Origin: Acidobacteriota bacterium
Lineage (GTDB): Bacteria > Acidobacteriota > Terriglobia > Bryobacterales > Bryobacteraceae
NCBI GenBank assembly: GCA_016870995.1
Contig: VFZU01000012.1
Span: 1-64,000, forward strand
Direction of reading: 5' to 3'
DNA: 64,000 nucleotides
Positions 54,385 through 63,618 of this stretch are shown here, one piece after another; position 1 is the first letter of the stretch; each line of letters starts with the position of its first letter. Both the position numbers and the translations under genes were made by a program. A model generated the notes under the pieces. The model worked only from the letters and a program-made list of their open reading frames with translations. It made no database searches and was not told the DNA's origin.

Positions 54385-57000
54385 TTAAGACTCTTCCGTC
54401 GTGAAGCTGAGGCTGCCGGTAAAACGATCGTGGTCGATGTGGACGCGTGTGTTGTCGCGAACTTCGCCAGCGAGGAGCTTGCGGGCCAGGGGAGTTTCGA
54501 TCTCCTTCTGGATCGCGCGCTTGAGTGGGCGTGCGCCGTAGGTCGGGTCGTAGCCCATGCGGACCAGATGAGCGCGAGCCGCATCGGTCAGCACCAGTTC
54601 GATCTTGCGATCGGTGAGGCGCTTGCGGACGCCGTGGAGTTGGATCCCGACGATGTCCTTGAGGTGCTCCTCGGTGAGAGCGTGGAAGACGATTGTCTCG
54701 TCGACGCGATTGAGGAACTCAGGGCGGAAGAACTTGCGGAGTTCTTCCATCACCGAGATCTTCATCATGTCGTACTCGCCGCCTTCGTAGCTGCCGCGGT
54801 AATCGAGGATGCGGTGGCTGCCGAGGTTGGAGGTCATGATGATGATCGTGTTCTTGAAGTCGACCCTTCGGCCCTGGCCATCGGTAAGGTGGCCTTCGTC
54901 GAGGATCTGCAGGAGAACGTTGAACACATCCGGGTGTGCTTTTTCGATTTCGTCGAAGAGCACGACGCAGTAGGGGCGTCGACGAACAAGCTCTGTCAGT
55001 TGGCCGCCTTCCTCATAGCCGACGTAACCGGGAGGCGCGCCGATCAGGCGCGAGACGTTGTGCTTCTCCTGATACTCGGTCATGTCGATGCGGACCATCG
55101 CCCGCTCGTCGTCAAACAAGTAGGCGGCGAGGGCTCTGGCGAGCTCCGTCTTGCCGACGCCCGTGGGGCCGAGGAAGATGAAGCTGCCGATGGGGCGCTG
55201 GGGATCTTTGATGCCGCTGCGGGCGCGGAGCACGGCTTCGCTGACAGCGGTGACGGCTTCGGCCTGACCGATGACGCGCTCGTGGAGTTCGGACTCAAGC
55301 TGAAGCAGCTTTTTCATTTCGCCTTCGAGGAGTTTTGAGACCGGGACGCCTGTCCAGCGGGCGACAACGGCAGCGATGTCCTCTTCGTCGACGACTTCTT
55401 TGAGAAGCTTCGCCTGGCCCTGGTTTGAGGCAAGTTTTGCTTCGGTGTCGGCGAGTTCTTTCTCGAGATTGGGGATCTCGCCGAACTTGATGCGCGCGGC
55501 GGCGTTGTAGTCGGCCTGGCGCTCGACGCGGTCGAGATCGACGCGCAGTTGTTCGAGCTTTTCGCGGATTTGGCGGAGGCGATCGACGCCGCCTTTCTCG
55601 AGATCCCACTGGGCGCGGAGGCCGTCAGACTCACCCTTGAGGTCAGCCAGCTCTTTGTCGAGCTTTTCCAGGCGATCTTTGGAGGCATCGTCGCTTTCTT
55701 TCGACAGAGCCGTGCGTTCGATCTCAAGTTGCATGACGCGGCGGGAGATCTCGTCGAGCTCAGAAGGCATTGAGTCGATCTCGGTGCGGAGCTTGGCGGC
55801 CGATTCGTCGACGAGGTCGATGGCCTTGTCCGGGAGGAAGCGGTCGGCGATGTAGCGATTGGAGAGCACGGCGGCGGCGACCAGCGCGGCATCTTTGATG
55901 CGGACGCCGTGGTGGACTTCGTAGCGTTCCTTGAGGCCACGCAGGATCGAGATCGTATCCTCGACCGTCGGCTGATCCACCAGCACGGGCTGGAAGCGGC
56001 GCTCGAGGGCAGCGTCCTTCTCGATGTACTTGCGATATTCGTCGAGCGTGGTGGCGCCGATGCAATGCAGTTCGCCGCGGGCGAGCATGGGCTTGAGCAA
56101 GTTGCCTGCGTCCATGGAGCCTTCGGTTTTGCCCGCGCCGACGACCGTGTGAAGTTCGTCGATGAAGAGGATCACCTGGCCTTGCGAGGAGGTGACTTCT
56201 TTGAGCACGGCCTTGAGGCGCTCTTCGAATTCACCGCGGTACTTGGCGCCGGCGATCAACGCGCCCATGTCGAGCGAGACGACGCGCTTGTTCTTGAGGC
56301 CCTCGGGGACGTCGCCGCGGACGATGCGCTGGGCGAGGCCTTCGGCGATTGCCGTCTTGCCAACGCCGGGCTCGCCGATGAGCACGGGGTTGTTCTTGGT
56401 ACGGCGTGACAGGACCTGGATGACGCGGCGGATCTCTTCGTCGCGACCGATGACAGGGTCGAGTTTGCCCTCGGCGGCCGACTTGGTGAGGTCACGGCCG
56501 TATTTCTCGAGAGCTTCGTAGGTCTCCTCAGGGTTCTGGCTGGTGACGCGCTGCGCACCGCGGACGCCCTGAATTGCTCCTTCAAGCCGGGGACGGCTGA
56601 GGCCTGCCTCCTTGAGGATGCGGCCGGCAGCGCCGGTGTCTGCCAAAGCGGCGAGCAGGATGTGCTCGACGCTGAGGAAGTCATCCTTGCGCTTCTTGGC
56701 TTCGTCTTCGGCGTCGGCGAAGAGCTTGGTGAGGCGCTGGGTGACGTAAATCTGATCGGGGCCACCCGTTTGGGTGGAGACCTTGGGGAGCTTGTCGATC
56801 TCGCGCTCGAGGCGCTGCTTGACCGTGTCGGGCTGCAGGTCAGCCTTCTTGAGCAGGGCCGGGGCGAGGCCGTTTTGCTGATCCAGCAGGGCGACGAGCT
56901 CGTGCTCCACATCGACCTGTTGATTCTGTTGACGCATCGCCAGGGTCTGCGCCGACCGGAGTGACTCTTGAACTTTTTCGGTGAATCGATTGAAATCCAT
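54385..57000 (-). CDS. clpB: ATP-dependent chaperone ClpB
   Basis: An 871-aa Hsp100 disaggregase that works with DnaK to rescue aggregates. The N-domain begins [21 protein letters not shown]; two AAA+ modules carry Walker [10 protein letters not shown] and GPTGVGKTE with Walker B regions [15 protein letters not shown] and [16 protein letters not shown]; a long coiled-coil M domain lies between (about 400-530). The true start is the ATG at 57000; the frame to 57186 has no homology. The upstream 95 bases contain no CIRCE element that I can see. Confidence 0.97.
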   Translation of the reverse strand: MDFNRFTEKVQESLRSAQTLAMRQQNQQVDVEHELVALLDQQNGLAPALLKKADLQPDTVKQRLEREIDKLPKVSTQTGGPDQIYVTQRLTKLFADAEDEAKKRKDDFLSVEHILLAALADTGAAGRILKEAGLSRPRLEGAIQGVRGAQRVTSQNPEETYEALEKYGRDLTKSAAEGKLDPVIGRDEEIRRVIQVLSRRTKNNPVLIGEPGVGKTAIAEGLAQRIVRGDVPEGLKNKRVVSLDMGALIAGAKYRGEFEERLKAVLKEVTSSQGQVILFIDELHTVVGAGKTEGSMDAGNLLKPMLARGELHCIGATTLDEYRKYIEKDAALERRFQPVLVDQPTVEDTISILRGLKERYEVHHGVRIKDAALVAAAVLSNRYIADRFLPDKAIDLVDESAAKLRTEIDSMPSELDEISRRVMQLEIERTALSKESDDASKDRLEKLDKELADLKGESDGLRAQWDLEKGGVDRLRQIREKLEQLRVDLDRVERQADYNAAARIKFGEIPNLEKELADTEAKLASNQGQAKLLKEVVDEEDIAAVVARWTGVPVSKLLEGEMKKLLQLESELHERVIGQAEAVTAVSEAVLRARSGIKDPQRPIGSFIFLGPTGVGKTELARALAAYLFDDERAMVRIDMTEYQEKHNVSRLIGAPPGYVGYEEGGQLTELVRRRPYCVVLFDEIEKAHPDVFNVLLQILDEGHLTDGQGRRVDFKNTIIIMTSNLGSHRILDYRGSYEGGEYDMMKISVMEELRKFFRPEFLNRVDETIVFHALTEEHLKDIVGIQLHGVRKRLTDRKIELVLTDAARAHLVRMGYDPTYGARPLKRAIQKEIETPLARKLLAGEVRDNTRVHIDHDRFTGSLSFTTEES

Positions 57001-57095
57001 ATGAACCGCTAAAAGCACTATAACATTATCTGAGTGTGAAACGCTAAGATATTTTTCGTTTCGTTGACGGCGGCAGGCGTATATGCTGTGTAGAG

Positions 57096-57506
57096 ATGCG
57101 AATCGCAGCGATTGTTTTTGGGTTGATCGGGTTGTGGGGATGCGGGGCGGGTGCGCCTGGAACGAAGGCAAGTCCTGCAGAAGCAAAGGCTTACGTGCGG
57201 GAGCTGGGTCTGAGCGACGTGGAAATGAAGGCAGCCGAGAGCTTTGGCGGCCAGCAATTGGTTGAAATCACCGGGAATGTGACGAACAAGGGCGGGAAGG
57301 CCTTGAAGCGGGTGGAGCTGACTTGCGTGTTTTACGACCCCTACAACCAGCAGGTGCTGCGCGAGGTGGTTCCGATCGTGAGGGATGACCGGGGAGGGCT
57401 GAAGCCGGGGGAGACGAAGCCGTTCCGGCTGCCGTTCGACAACTTGCCGAAGACCTGGAACCAGGCGATGCCCAACATGGTGATGGCCGGATTGGTGTTT
57501 GAATAG
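57096..57506 (+). CDS. Small lipoprotein, FxLYD-like
   Basis: A 136-aa lipoprotein: signal [16 protein letters not shown] (lipobox LWGC, Cys17). The mature part is a beta-sandwich with [41 protein letters not shown] and [21 protein letters not shown], the pattern of FxLYD/DUF3426-type domains that occur in membrane-tethered regulators. It is divergent from clpB (95-base gap) and its stop TAG overlaps the next start by one base. Role unknown. Confidence 0.75.
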   Translation: MRIAAIVFGLIGLWGCGAGAPGTKASPAEAKAYVRELGLSDVEMKAAESFGGQQLVEITGNVTNKGGKALKRVELTCVFYDPYNQQVLREVVPIVRDDRGGLKPGETKPFRLPFDNLPKTWNQAMPNMVMAGLVFE

Positions 57507-58726
57507 TGGGGCGCGTGCGGATTGTCGAGGATGACCGCGACCAGCGCGAGTTGCGGGGGATGCTGATGGAGGCCAAAGGGCATCAGGTGGTAGAGACGGA
57601 TGCGGAGGCCGAGGTGGTGGTGATGGATTTGCGGATTCCTACTTTGGCGGATGGTCTCGAGCGGATTCGTGCCATCAAGAATTCAGCGAGTGCGCCGAAG
57701 CTGGTTGTTTTGAGTGGCGCGGTCAGTGAGTTGCGCGGCACTGCGGAGGAACAAATGGTGGATGCAATTCTTGAGAAGCCTTGCCCGAGTGGGAAGCTCT
57801 TGCAGACAGTGGCGGCCTTGTTGCTGCTGGCAATGACGCTGCTGGGGCAAACGCCGGATGTGAATCGACACGCGCCGATCTTGTATCAGCGAGCCGACAC
57901 GGTAGGGACAGACAATGACATTCCGCTGGCGATGTATGCGGAGTGGAACGCGACAGAGCAGTCGCTCACCTACACGGTGATCTTCTCGAACGAAGATGGC
58001 GGAACCTCGACGCGGGACTTGATGGCAAGGTGGGGGCGGGCGACGGACATCGAATACGTTTACAAGGTTTGGTTGGACGATACGGGTAAGGCAGTGCGGC
58101 GGGAAGTGCAAGGGGCGGGGCATAAGGATGTGGCGTTTACAGGGCCTTTTGAGGGGGATCGGCCCGTCTTGCGGCCGGTGACGAGGAACAACATGGTGGC
58201 GGGTGCTGTCGAAAAGAGCGGGCGACGGTTTGATGTGGCACCGATGTTGGTGGATTTGAGTGAGCACTCGCGCGAGTATGTGATGGACCAGAAGCCAGAG
58301 ACGTGGAAGATGATGGGCGAGGAGTTGCGGCGGGAAGGGAAGCTGCGGCCCTACGGTGTGGTGAGGGGCGAGGATATCAGCGACCCGGCCAATTACGCGT
58401 ATGCCGAGTTTCGCTCGACGCAAAAGGATGGCGGCCGTGTGGCGGTGGGCTATGCGTTGCCGGGGGGAAGGCGCGTGCAGATGAGTCATTTGGGTAAGGC
58501 CGGCAATACCGTGGAGCGGAGCGGGTGGATGCGGCTGGCGACGGAGTTGCCGCCAGGCACTACGATCCAGAATCTCGGGGCGGTTGTGTTTGCGTGTTAC
58601 GGGCAAGGGAGTTGTGTTGTGGAGAAGGTGTCGTTTGTGGATGTGAAGGGGCAACGGCGGCAGGTGGAATGGGATGGGCCAAGGGAGATCCCGGCGGGTG
58701 AGATTTGGTTGACACGATTAAAGTAG
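57506..58726 (+). CDS. Receiver domain fused in frame to a signal-peptide-like segment and an extracytoplasmic domain
   Basis: Residues 1-105 are a complete CheY-like receiver (acidic pair in RIVEDDRDQREL, phospho-Asp in VVVMDLRIP, Ser in VVLSGA, Lys in ILEKPCPSG). The last helix runs into LLQTVAALLLLAMTLLGQ, which reads as a signal peptide, then TPDVNRHAPILYQRADTVG and a beta-rich 280-residue domain. The receiver would be in the cytosol and the rest exported, so this may be two overlapping genes (the second starting at an internal TTG/GTG near residue 100) or a true one-pass signal protein. The second domain is not one I recognise. The start is GTG. Confidence 0.65.
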   Translation: MGRVRIVEDDRDQRELRGMLMEAKGHQVVETDAEAEVVVMDLRIPTLADGLERIRAIKNSASAPKLVVLSGAVSELRGTAEEQMVDAILEKPCPSGKLLQTVAALLLLAMTLLGQTPDVNRHAPILYQRADTVGTDNDIPLAMYAEWNATEQSLTYTVIFSNEDGGTSTRDLMARWGRATDIEYVYKVWLDDTGKAVRREVQGAGHKDVAFTGPFEGDRPVLRPVTRNNMVAGAVEKSGRRFDVAPMLVDLSEHSREYVMDQKPETWKMMGEELRREGKLRPYGVVRGEDISDPANYAYAEFRSTQKDGGRVAVGYALPGGRRVQMSHLGKAGNTVERSGWMRLATELPPGTTIQNLGAVVFACYGQGSCVVEKVSFVDVKGQRRQVEWDGPREIPAGEIWLTRLK

Positions 58727-58917
58727 TTCCCCGGGCGAACCGCAGCGAGGTGGTGGGGCGGATGGAGGATGGGGCTCTGAAGGTGAAGGTAGCCGCGGTG
58801 CCTGAAGACGGGAAGGCGAACGAGGAGCTTTGCCGCGTGCTGGCAGCTTACTTCGGCGTAGCTCGTGTCGAGGTGATTGCGGGTAAAACTGGGACGCGGA
58901 AAATGGTGCGCTACTAG
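58705..58917 (+). CDS. DUF167 / YggU-family protein
   Basis: A 70-aa small protein: IKVVPRANRSEVVGRMEDGALKVKVAAVPEDGKANEELCRVLAAYFGVARVEVIAGKTGTRK is the DUF167 pattern (K-V-x-P-x-x-x-x, D-G-K-A-N). It is slightly short at the N-terminus for the family. The start is a TTG (58705) inside the previous gene. The role is unknown; it is widespread in bacteria. Its stop overlaps the convergent gene by 4 bases. Confidence 0.88.
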   Translation: MVDTIKVVPRANRSEVVGRMEDGALKVKVAAVPEDGKANEELCRVLAAYFGVARVEVIAGKTGTRKMVRY

Positions 58918-59591
58918 TCGTTGGTCTTGGCGACTTGGGCTGGTAGTTTTTTCGCTTTCTCGAAGTCGGCGCGGAGCTGGCGGGTGATCTTGTCTGCCAC
59001 ATCGGCGGAGGCGCCACGGAATTTGGCTCCGTAGCTTTCCTGCGTGGTGGACCAGAGAACGTCGCCCTCTTTGTTGACGATGCGCACGGCGGCGACGGCC
59101 TCGTGCTTGCGCTCGTTGATTTTCACTTCTTCGTTTTGGCTGAGGCCAACGGAGGCGGCGGCCCGCTCACCAGCGCGTCCAGCAAAGCCACCGCGTCCTG
59201 TTGAGACGCCACTGCGGATGCCGATGCTGTCCTGGGAGCTGAATTGTTCATTGAAGACAAGGTCTTCGGCGGTGCCTTTGAGGTAGGCGTCGGCGCGTTC
59301 GGGGTTCTCGGTGACAGAGAACAGACCGGTCGCTTGCAGCGCGGCGATGATCATGTCGCGGATCTGGCTGGCCGCCTCGCCACCGGAGAGTTCCTGGACA
59401 TGTAGCCGGCGGATTCGCAGGAGCTGACTTAAGCCCTCATCCAGAGGACTCATGGATGAGACGGGCTCGAGCCGGGGAGTTTGAGGAGGAGGGAAGGGAG
59501 GGTACGGTGGATCTGCGGCTGCCGAAGCAATCCCTGACCAACCGAAACCGAGGAGCAGCTGTTTAGCCGCGGTACGCCTTCCGGGCTTCAT
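58914..59591 (-). CDS. Exported protein of unknown function (surface-lipoprotein-assembly-like)
   Basis: A 225-aa exported protein (TAAKQLLLGFGWSGIASAAA), a Pro-rich linker (PPYPPFPPPQTP), then an alpha/beta domain (MIIAALQATGLFSVTENPERADAYLKGTAEDLVFN and VAAVRIVNKEGDVLWSTTQES) of the kind found in CsgG-related and DUF4410-like outer-membrane lipoproteins: ATGLFxVxxxxxxADxxLxGxA. This similarity is by pattern only. The start overlaps the upstream gene by 29 bases. Function unknown. Confidence 0.7.
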   Translation of the reverse strand: MKPGRRTAAKQLLLGFGWSGIASAAADPPYPPFPPPQTPRLEPVSSMSPLDEGLSQLLRIRRLHVQELSGGEAASQIRDMIIAALQATGLFSVTENPERADAYLKGTAEDLVFNEQFSSQDSIGIRSGVSTGRGGFAGRAGERAAASVGLSQNEEVKINERKHEAVAAVRIVNKEGDVLWSTTQESYGAKFRGASADVADKITRQLRADFEKAKKLPAQVAKTND

Positions 59592-60033
59592 CGTCCTGTA
59601 CCTTTACCTTCAAACCAGTTCGCGCTTCGAGACTCGCAAGCGTGGGCCGAACCGACGATCGTGGCAATCGTAGGACGATTGCCTGATCATATCCTTTTTC
59701 GTCGCGATAGTGAATGGTCAAGAAGTGGTCGCGCTTCTTGGCCAACAAAAACATGGGGGAAAGCAGGACGGCTTCGAGGTAGCGACGGTCTACTTTCTGC
59801 CCGTATTCAATCGAGCGAACTTGCGAGTAAGGGATCGTTACCGAAACCTGTTTGTTGCCGAATGAGAGTTGCTCTGGTGTGTCGAGAGCCAGTCGGCCAT
59901 CTTGTCCAGTCTTGAATGCGGAAAGTGTGCCGCCCACAAACTCGGCCTTGCCGTCGGCGGCGTGCAGCGCCATCAGGCACAGCACCAGGCAGAGCAGAAG
60001 TTCAGGACGGAGGACACCGAATTGTCGCATCAT
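59563..60033 (-). CDS. Exported protein of unknown function
   Basis: A 156-aa exported protein with an N-terminal hydrophobic segment (LLLCLVLCLMALHA). The mature part starts ADGKAEFVGGTL and shows SVTIPYSQVRSIEYGQKVDRRY and FLTIHYRDEKGYDQAIVLRLPRSSVRPTLASLEARTG, a small beta-rich PH-like pattern. It is probably cotranscribed with the following 225-aa protein. I do not recognise a family. Divergent from the flavin/Fe-S gene with an 84-base gap. Confidence 0.75.
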   Translation of the reverse strand: MMRQFGVLRPELLLCLVLCLMALHAADGKAEFVGGTLSAFKTGQDGRLALDTPEQLSFGNKQVSVTIPYSQVRSIEYGQKVDRRYLEAVLLSPMFLLAKKRDHFLTIHYRDEKGYDQAIVLRLPRSSVRPTLASLEARTGLKVKVQDDEARKAYRG

Positions 60034-60117
60034 GTTGGTAGTGGAAAGTCTGTGGAAAAACTCTCAATAATTTCTCGGGCCTCGTCCCTAGTCGGTACTA
60101 TCACGGGTTCTGCTGAT

Positions 60118-62109
60118 ATGCCGACGCGGAGACCGATGCTGCGAGAGCATTTTGAGAGTTCCGTGGATGGGTTGTTTGTTGTGGGGGATCTGGCGGGAGC
60201 GCCTGTTATCAAGCTGGCGATTGAACAGGGCGAAGAAGTGGCGCAACATCTCGCCGGGCGGTTGAAAACACCGGGTGGCGATGCGGAACTGGATGTTCTG
60301 GTGGCCGGGGCTGGGGCGGCTGGCTTGGCGGTAGCGCTGCGGCTGCACTCGCTGGGATATCGCGTTTTGGTGGTGGAGAAGTCAGAGCTGGCTGCGACTT
60401 TCCGTGACTTCCCGGAGGGCAAGAAGATTTACGCCGAGCCGGTGGGCAGAGTGAATTTCTCTCTGCTCGAGTTTGAAGAAGCGCCAAAAGAAGAGCTGGT
60501 GGAGCGGTGGCAGCAGCAGGTGGCGCGGGCGGGCGTGAAGTTGCAATGCGGTGAGGCGATCGAGGGCGTTAAGCCGGGGACGCCGATGGTGGTGACCACG
60601 AACCGGGGCACTTATCGCGCCAGGTTTGTCGTGCTGGCGACGGGGTTGCGGGGCAACCCGCGCAAGCTGGGACTGGCTGGCGAAGACAATCCCAAGGTGT
60701 TGCACAAGCTGTATAGCCCGGGGGCGTTTGCGGGCAAGAAGGTGTTGGTGGTGGGCGGAGGTAACTCGGCGGCTGAGGCAGCGATTGCGTTGAGCGAGCG
60801 CAGTGACGTGACGTTGATGCATCGCGGGGCTGCGCTAGAACGGTTGACGGCTGAGAATCGTAGGCGGCTCGCAGCCGCGCCCGTCAAGGTGAGGCTGAAT
60901 GAAGAACTGAAATCGTTCGACGTCGATTACGATCAGATCTTCGTTTTGATCGGGGCGGATCTTCCCGTGGCGTTCTTGAAGTCGCTGGGGGTAAAGCTTG
61001 AAAACGAATGGGACTGGAAGCGGTGGTTGGGCTTGCTCGTGTCCTTTGCGATTGCGTATTCGATTTACGGCATCAAGCTGGGTAAAGGTGAGGAGTTTTG
61101 GCCTTACCGCGGCTGGGGTTATGAGGCAATGAGCTTCTTTGGCCGGTGCTGGAGTTTTTGGTACACCGTCCTGTACACGGCTGTCGTGACGGTGTTTGGA
61201 TTGCAGGCGATGAAGCGTTGGGGCATCGACCGCAAGGACAAGTTTCAGATCGCTCGGTTTGCTTCACTGATCGGGTTTCAGTGGATCTTCTTCTTTCTGA
61301 TTCCGGAGTTTCTGTTTGCCTGGGCGGTGAAGTATCAGTGGGTGGGCGCGAGTTTGGCGTCGGATCCGAATTTCGCTAATAACGCCTGGCGGAGCTACGG
61401 GATTGTGTACGCCTGGCCGCTGTTCTTCTATACGTTCTTCTCGAATCCGTCGCAGGTCTGGGTGGTTTGGGGCGTGATCTTGAGCTTCGTCCTCTTGCCG
61501 GTGCTGGTGTTGTTGCACGGCAAACGGTACTGCTCCTGGATCTGCGGATGCGGTGGGCTGGCCGAGACGCTGGGGGATCATTGGCGGCATCTGGCACCGA
61601 AGGGCAAGGCCTCGATCCGCTGGGAACAAATGAATCTCTTTGTGTTGGGTGCGGCCGTTGTTGTAACGATTCTGATGCTGGGGCAGGATGTGGTGAAGGC
61701 GTTCCGTGAACCGGCTGACACGGGGATCAAGTATTACCGGCTTGTGGTGGATACGTGGCTGGTGGGGATTCTCCCGGTGGCGCTTTATCCGTTCTTCGGC
61801 GGCAAGGTGTGGTGCCGGTACTGGTGCCCGCTGGCGAAGATGATGCAGGTGTGGTCGAGCTTCTACACGAGGATGCGCTGGAGCCGATTCAAGATCGAGG
61901 CCACCGACAAATGCATCGCCTGCGGAGAATGTTCGCGAAACTGCCAGGTGGGTATCGACGTCATGAGTTATGCGTTGCAGCAAAAGGAATTGAACAACGA
62001 GAATTCATCCTGCATTGGCTGCGGGATTTGCATCACCGTTTGCCCGATGACAGTTTTGAATTTTGGTGACATCCCGAAGCAAGGTGCGCTCATCCAAATC
62101 TCCAGATGA
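60118..62109 (+). CDS. FAD-dependent polyferredoxin: NAD(P)-binding domain, membrane helices and 4Fe-4S clusters
   Basis: About 663 aa. The N-terminal stretch (MLREHFESSVDGLFVVGDLAGAPVIK) is like the end of a thioredoxin-reductase-type FAD domain; a second full FAD/NAD motif follows (LDVLVAGAGAAGLAVALRLH, KKVLVVGGGNSAAEAAI). Then about six membrane helices with CSWICGCGGLAETLG and CRYWCPLAK (NapH/PolyFd type), and two 4Fe-4S ferredoxin motifs CIACGECSRNCQVG and CIGCGICITVCP. It could carry electrons from NAD(P)H across the membrane to the periplasm. The start is ATG 60118; the frame to 59869 is antisense to the neighbour and is rejected. The stop overlaps the molybdopterin gene. Confidence 0.88.
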   Translation: MPTRRPMLREHFESSVDGLFVVGDLAGAPVIKLAIEQGEEVAQHLAGRLKTPGGDAELDVLVAGAGAAGLAVALRLHSLGYRVLVVEKSELAATFRDFPEGKKIYAEPVGRVNFSLLEFEEAPKEELVERWQQQVARAGVKLQCGEAIEGVKPGTPMVVTTNRGTYRARFVVLATGLRGNPRKLGLAGEDNPKVLHKLYSPGAFAGKKVLVVGGGNSAAEAAIALSERSDVTLMHRGAALERLTAENRRRLAAAPVKVRLNEELKSFDVDYDQIFVLIGADLPVAFLKSLGVKLENEWDWKRWLGLLVSFAIAYSIYGIKLGKGEEFWPYRGWGYEAMSFFGRCWSFWYTVLYTAVVTVFGLQAMKRWGIDRKDKFQIARFASLIGFQWIFFFLIPEFLFAWAVKYQWVGASLASDPNFANNAWRSYGIVYAWPLFFYTFFSNPSQVWVVWGVILSFVLLPVLVLLHGKRYCSWICGCGGLAETLGDHWRHLAPKGKASIRWEQMNLFVLGAAVVVTILMLGQDVVKAFREPADTGIKYYRLVVDTWLVGILPVALYPFFGGKVWCRYWCPLAKMMQVWSSFYTRMRWSRFKIEATDKCIACGECSRNCQVGIDVMSYALQQKELNNENSSCIGCGICITVCPMTVLNFGDIPKQGALIQISR

Positions 62110-62696
62110 TGATTTCTCCCGATACAAAACGTGACCGGCGGATTCCGCCGGGGCAGAGCCAGACCGTGAAGTGGCCTGTGCTTGACGCCAGCGGTACGCC
62201 GCCGATCGATATGACCAAGTGGCGGCTGGAGCTGTTCGGGTTAGTAGAGCGCGAAGTGTCGCTGACCTGGGAGGAATTTCTCGCGCTGCCCAAAGTTGAG
62301 GTGTTCAGCGATTTTCACTGTGTGACGCGCTGGTCGCGGCTGGACAATACGTGGACCGGGGTGTCGGTGGCGACACTGGTTGAACTGGCTGGTGGCGTGA
62401 AGCCGGGGGCGAAGTTTGTGAGTGCGCTCGGTTATGACTACGGCTGGACGACAAATCTGCCGCTTGAGGACTTTTTGTCAGAGGACGCGCTGGTGGCGAC
62501 GCATCACGATGGCGTGGCCTTGACGCCTGAACATGGTGGGCCCGCCCGGTTGGTGGTGCCGCAGCTGTATGCCTGGAAGAGCGCGAAGTGGCTGGGCGGG
62601 ATCGAAGTAATGGCCGAGGACCGGCCGGGCTTCTGGGAACGCAATGGTTATCACAACCACGGTGACCCTTGGAAGGAGGAGCGGTTTGGCTATTAG
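62106..62696 (+). CDS. Sulfite oxidase-like molybdopterin oxidoreductase (YuiH type)
   Basis: A 196-aa protein of the oxidoreductase-molybdopterin-binding family: WRLELFGLVEREVSLTWEEFLALP and the molybdenum-ligand Cys in FHCVTRWSRLDNTWTGV, then LTPEHGGPARLVVPQLYAWKSAKWLGGIEVM. It lacks the dimerisation domain of full sulfite oxidases and has no signal peptide, so it acts in the cytosol. It overlaps the Fe-S flavoprotein stop and is followed by the metallo-hydrolase; as the second gene in a coupled operon it probably takes electrons from, or gives them to, the polyferredoxin (inference). Confidence 0.9.
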   Translation: MMISPDTKRDRRIPPGQSQTVKWPVLDASGTPPIDMTKWRLELFGLVEREVSLTWEEFLALPKVEVFSDFHCVTRWSRLDNTWTGVSVATLVELAGGVKPGAKFVSALGYDYGWTTNLPLEDFLSEDALVATHHDGVALTPEHGGPARLVVPQLYAWKSAKWLGGIEVMAEDRPGFWERNGYHNHGDPWKEERFGY

Positions 62697-63615
62697 CCGG
62701 CGCAAGGTGTTTTTGTCGGGCGGCCTGGGGGTGGCCGGCTTGGCGTTGTATCAACAGGCGCCGATCTTCTGGAATCAGTTTGGTCAGGAGATGTTCACCA
62801 CGATTGCCGCGCCTGAAAAAACTCCGAAGCTGGATGACTGGCCGGAGCGGGGATTGCATGTGGCCTGGCTCGGGCATGCGACGACGCTGATCCGGATCGA
62901 CGGATTCACGATTCTGACCGACCCGGTTTTCAGCAACCGTTGCGGCATTGATCTGCTGGTTGGAACAATGGGGCCGAAGCGGCTTGTGGCGCCGGCGGTG
63001 GCGATTGAAAAGTTGCCGAAGATTGATCTGGTGCTGTTGAGCCACGCGCACTTCGATCATTGGGACATGCCATCTTTGCGCGCGATCTCGAACCAAGGGA
63101 TTCCCGTGATTTGCGCACGTGAGACGCAAGACCTGTTGACGGCCTCGCGATGGAAAAGCGTGCGGGAACTGGGTTGGAGAGAGCGTACGCAAGAGGGACC
63201 CGTGACAGTGACGGGCGTTGAAGTGAAACATTGGGGCGCCCGCGTGCGGCGCGATACGCATCGCGGCTACAACGGGTATGTGATCGAGAGCGGCCGCTAC
63301 AAGGTATTTTTCTCAGGGGATTCTGCCCACACGCGGTTGTTCGAGCAGTTGCGTGGCGGGCGGCCGATCGACCTCGCGATCATGCCGATTGGGGCCTATG
63401 ACCCGTGGATCATGAATCACTGCACGCCAGAGCAAGCCATCGAGATGGCGAACTGGGCCGGGGCCCAGCGGATCATGCCCGTGCACCACCAGACGTTTGT
63501 ATTAAGTCGCGAACCGGTGAATGAGCCGATCGAGCGCTTCATGACCTCGATGCGCGGTGACGATGCTCGAGTGGTGGCACACACCATTGGGTCGGAGTGG
63601 GGTGTTATTACTTAG
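62686..63615 (+). CDS. Tat-exported metallo-beta-lactamase-fold hydrolase (NAPE-PLD/UlaG-like)
   Basis: A 309-aa protein with a twin-arginine signal (ISRRKVFLSGGLGVAGLALY) and the metal motif LSHAHFDHWD (HxHxDH). LHVAWLGHATTLIRIDGFTILTDPVFSNR, FFSGDSAHTRLFEQL and MPIGAYDPWIMNHCTPEQAIE are family-typical for phospholipase-D-like or lactonase-like MBL proteins. The start is TTG (62686) with AAGGAGG six bases upstream, overlapping the molybdopterin gene; the ATG at 62644 lies inside that gene and is rejected. Substrate unknown. Confidence 0.9.
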   Translation: MAISRRKVFLSGGLGVAGLALYQQAPIFWNQFGQEMFTTIAAPEKTPKLDDWPERGLHVAWLGHATTLIRIDGFTILTDPVFSNRCGIDLLVGTMGPKRLVAPAVAIEKLPKIDLVLLSHAHFDHWDMPSLRAISNQGIPVICARETQDLLTASRWKSVRELGWRERTQEGPVTVTGVEVKHWGARVRRDTHRGYNGYVIESGRYKVFFSGDSAHTRLFEQLRGGRPIDLAIMPIGAYDPWIMNHCTPEQAIEMANWAGAQRIMPVHHQTFVLSREPVNEPIERFMTSMRGDDARVVAHTIGSEWGVIT

Positions 63616-63618
63616 GGA

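Noticed and set aside
57001-57095. CIRCE or sigma32 promoter upstream of clpB
   Set aside because: No TTAGCACTC-N9-GAGTGCTAA and no CTTGAA/CCCCAT pair is visible; only weak AT-rich matches.
59869-60117. N-terminal extension of the Fe-S flavoprotein
   Set aside because: It is antisense to the 156-aa exported protein and has no flavoprotein-like sequence; the ATG at 60118 starts the conserved part.
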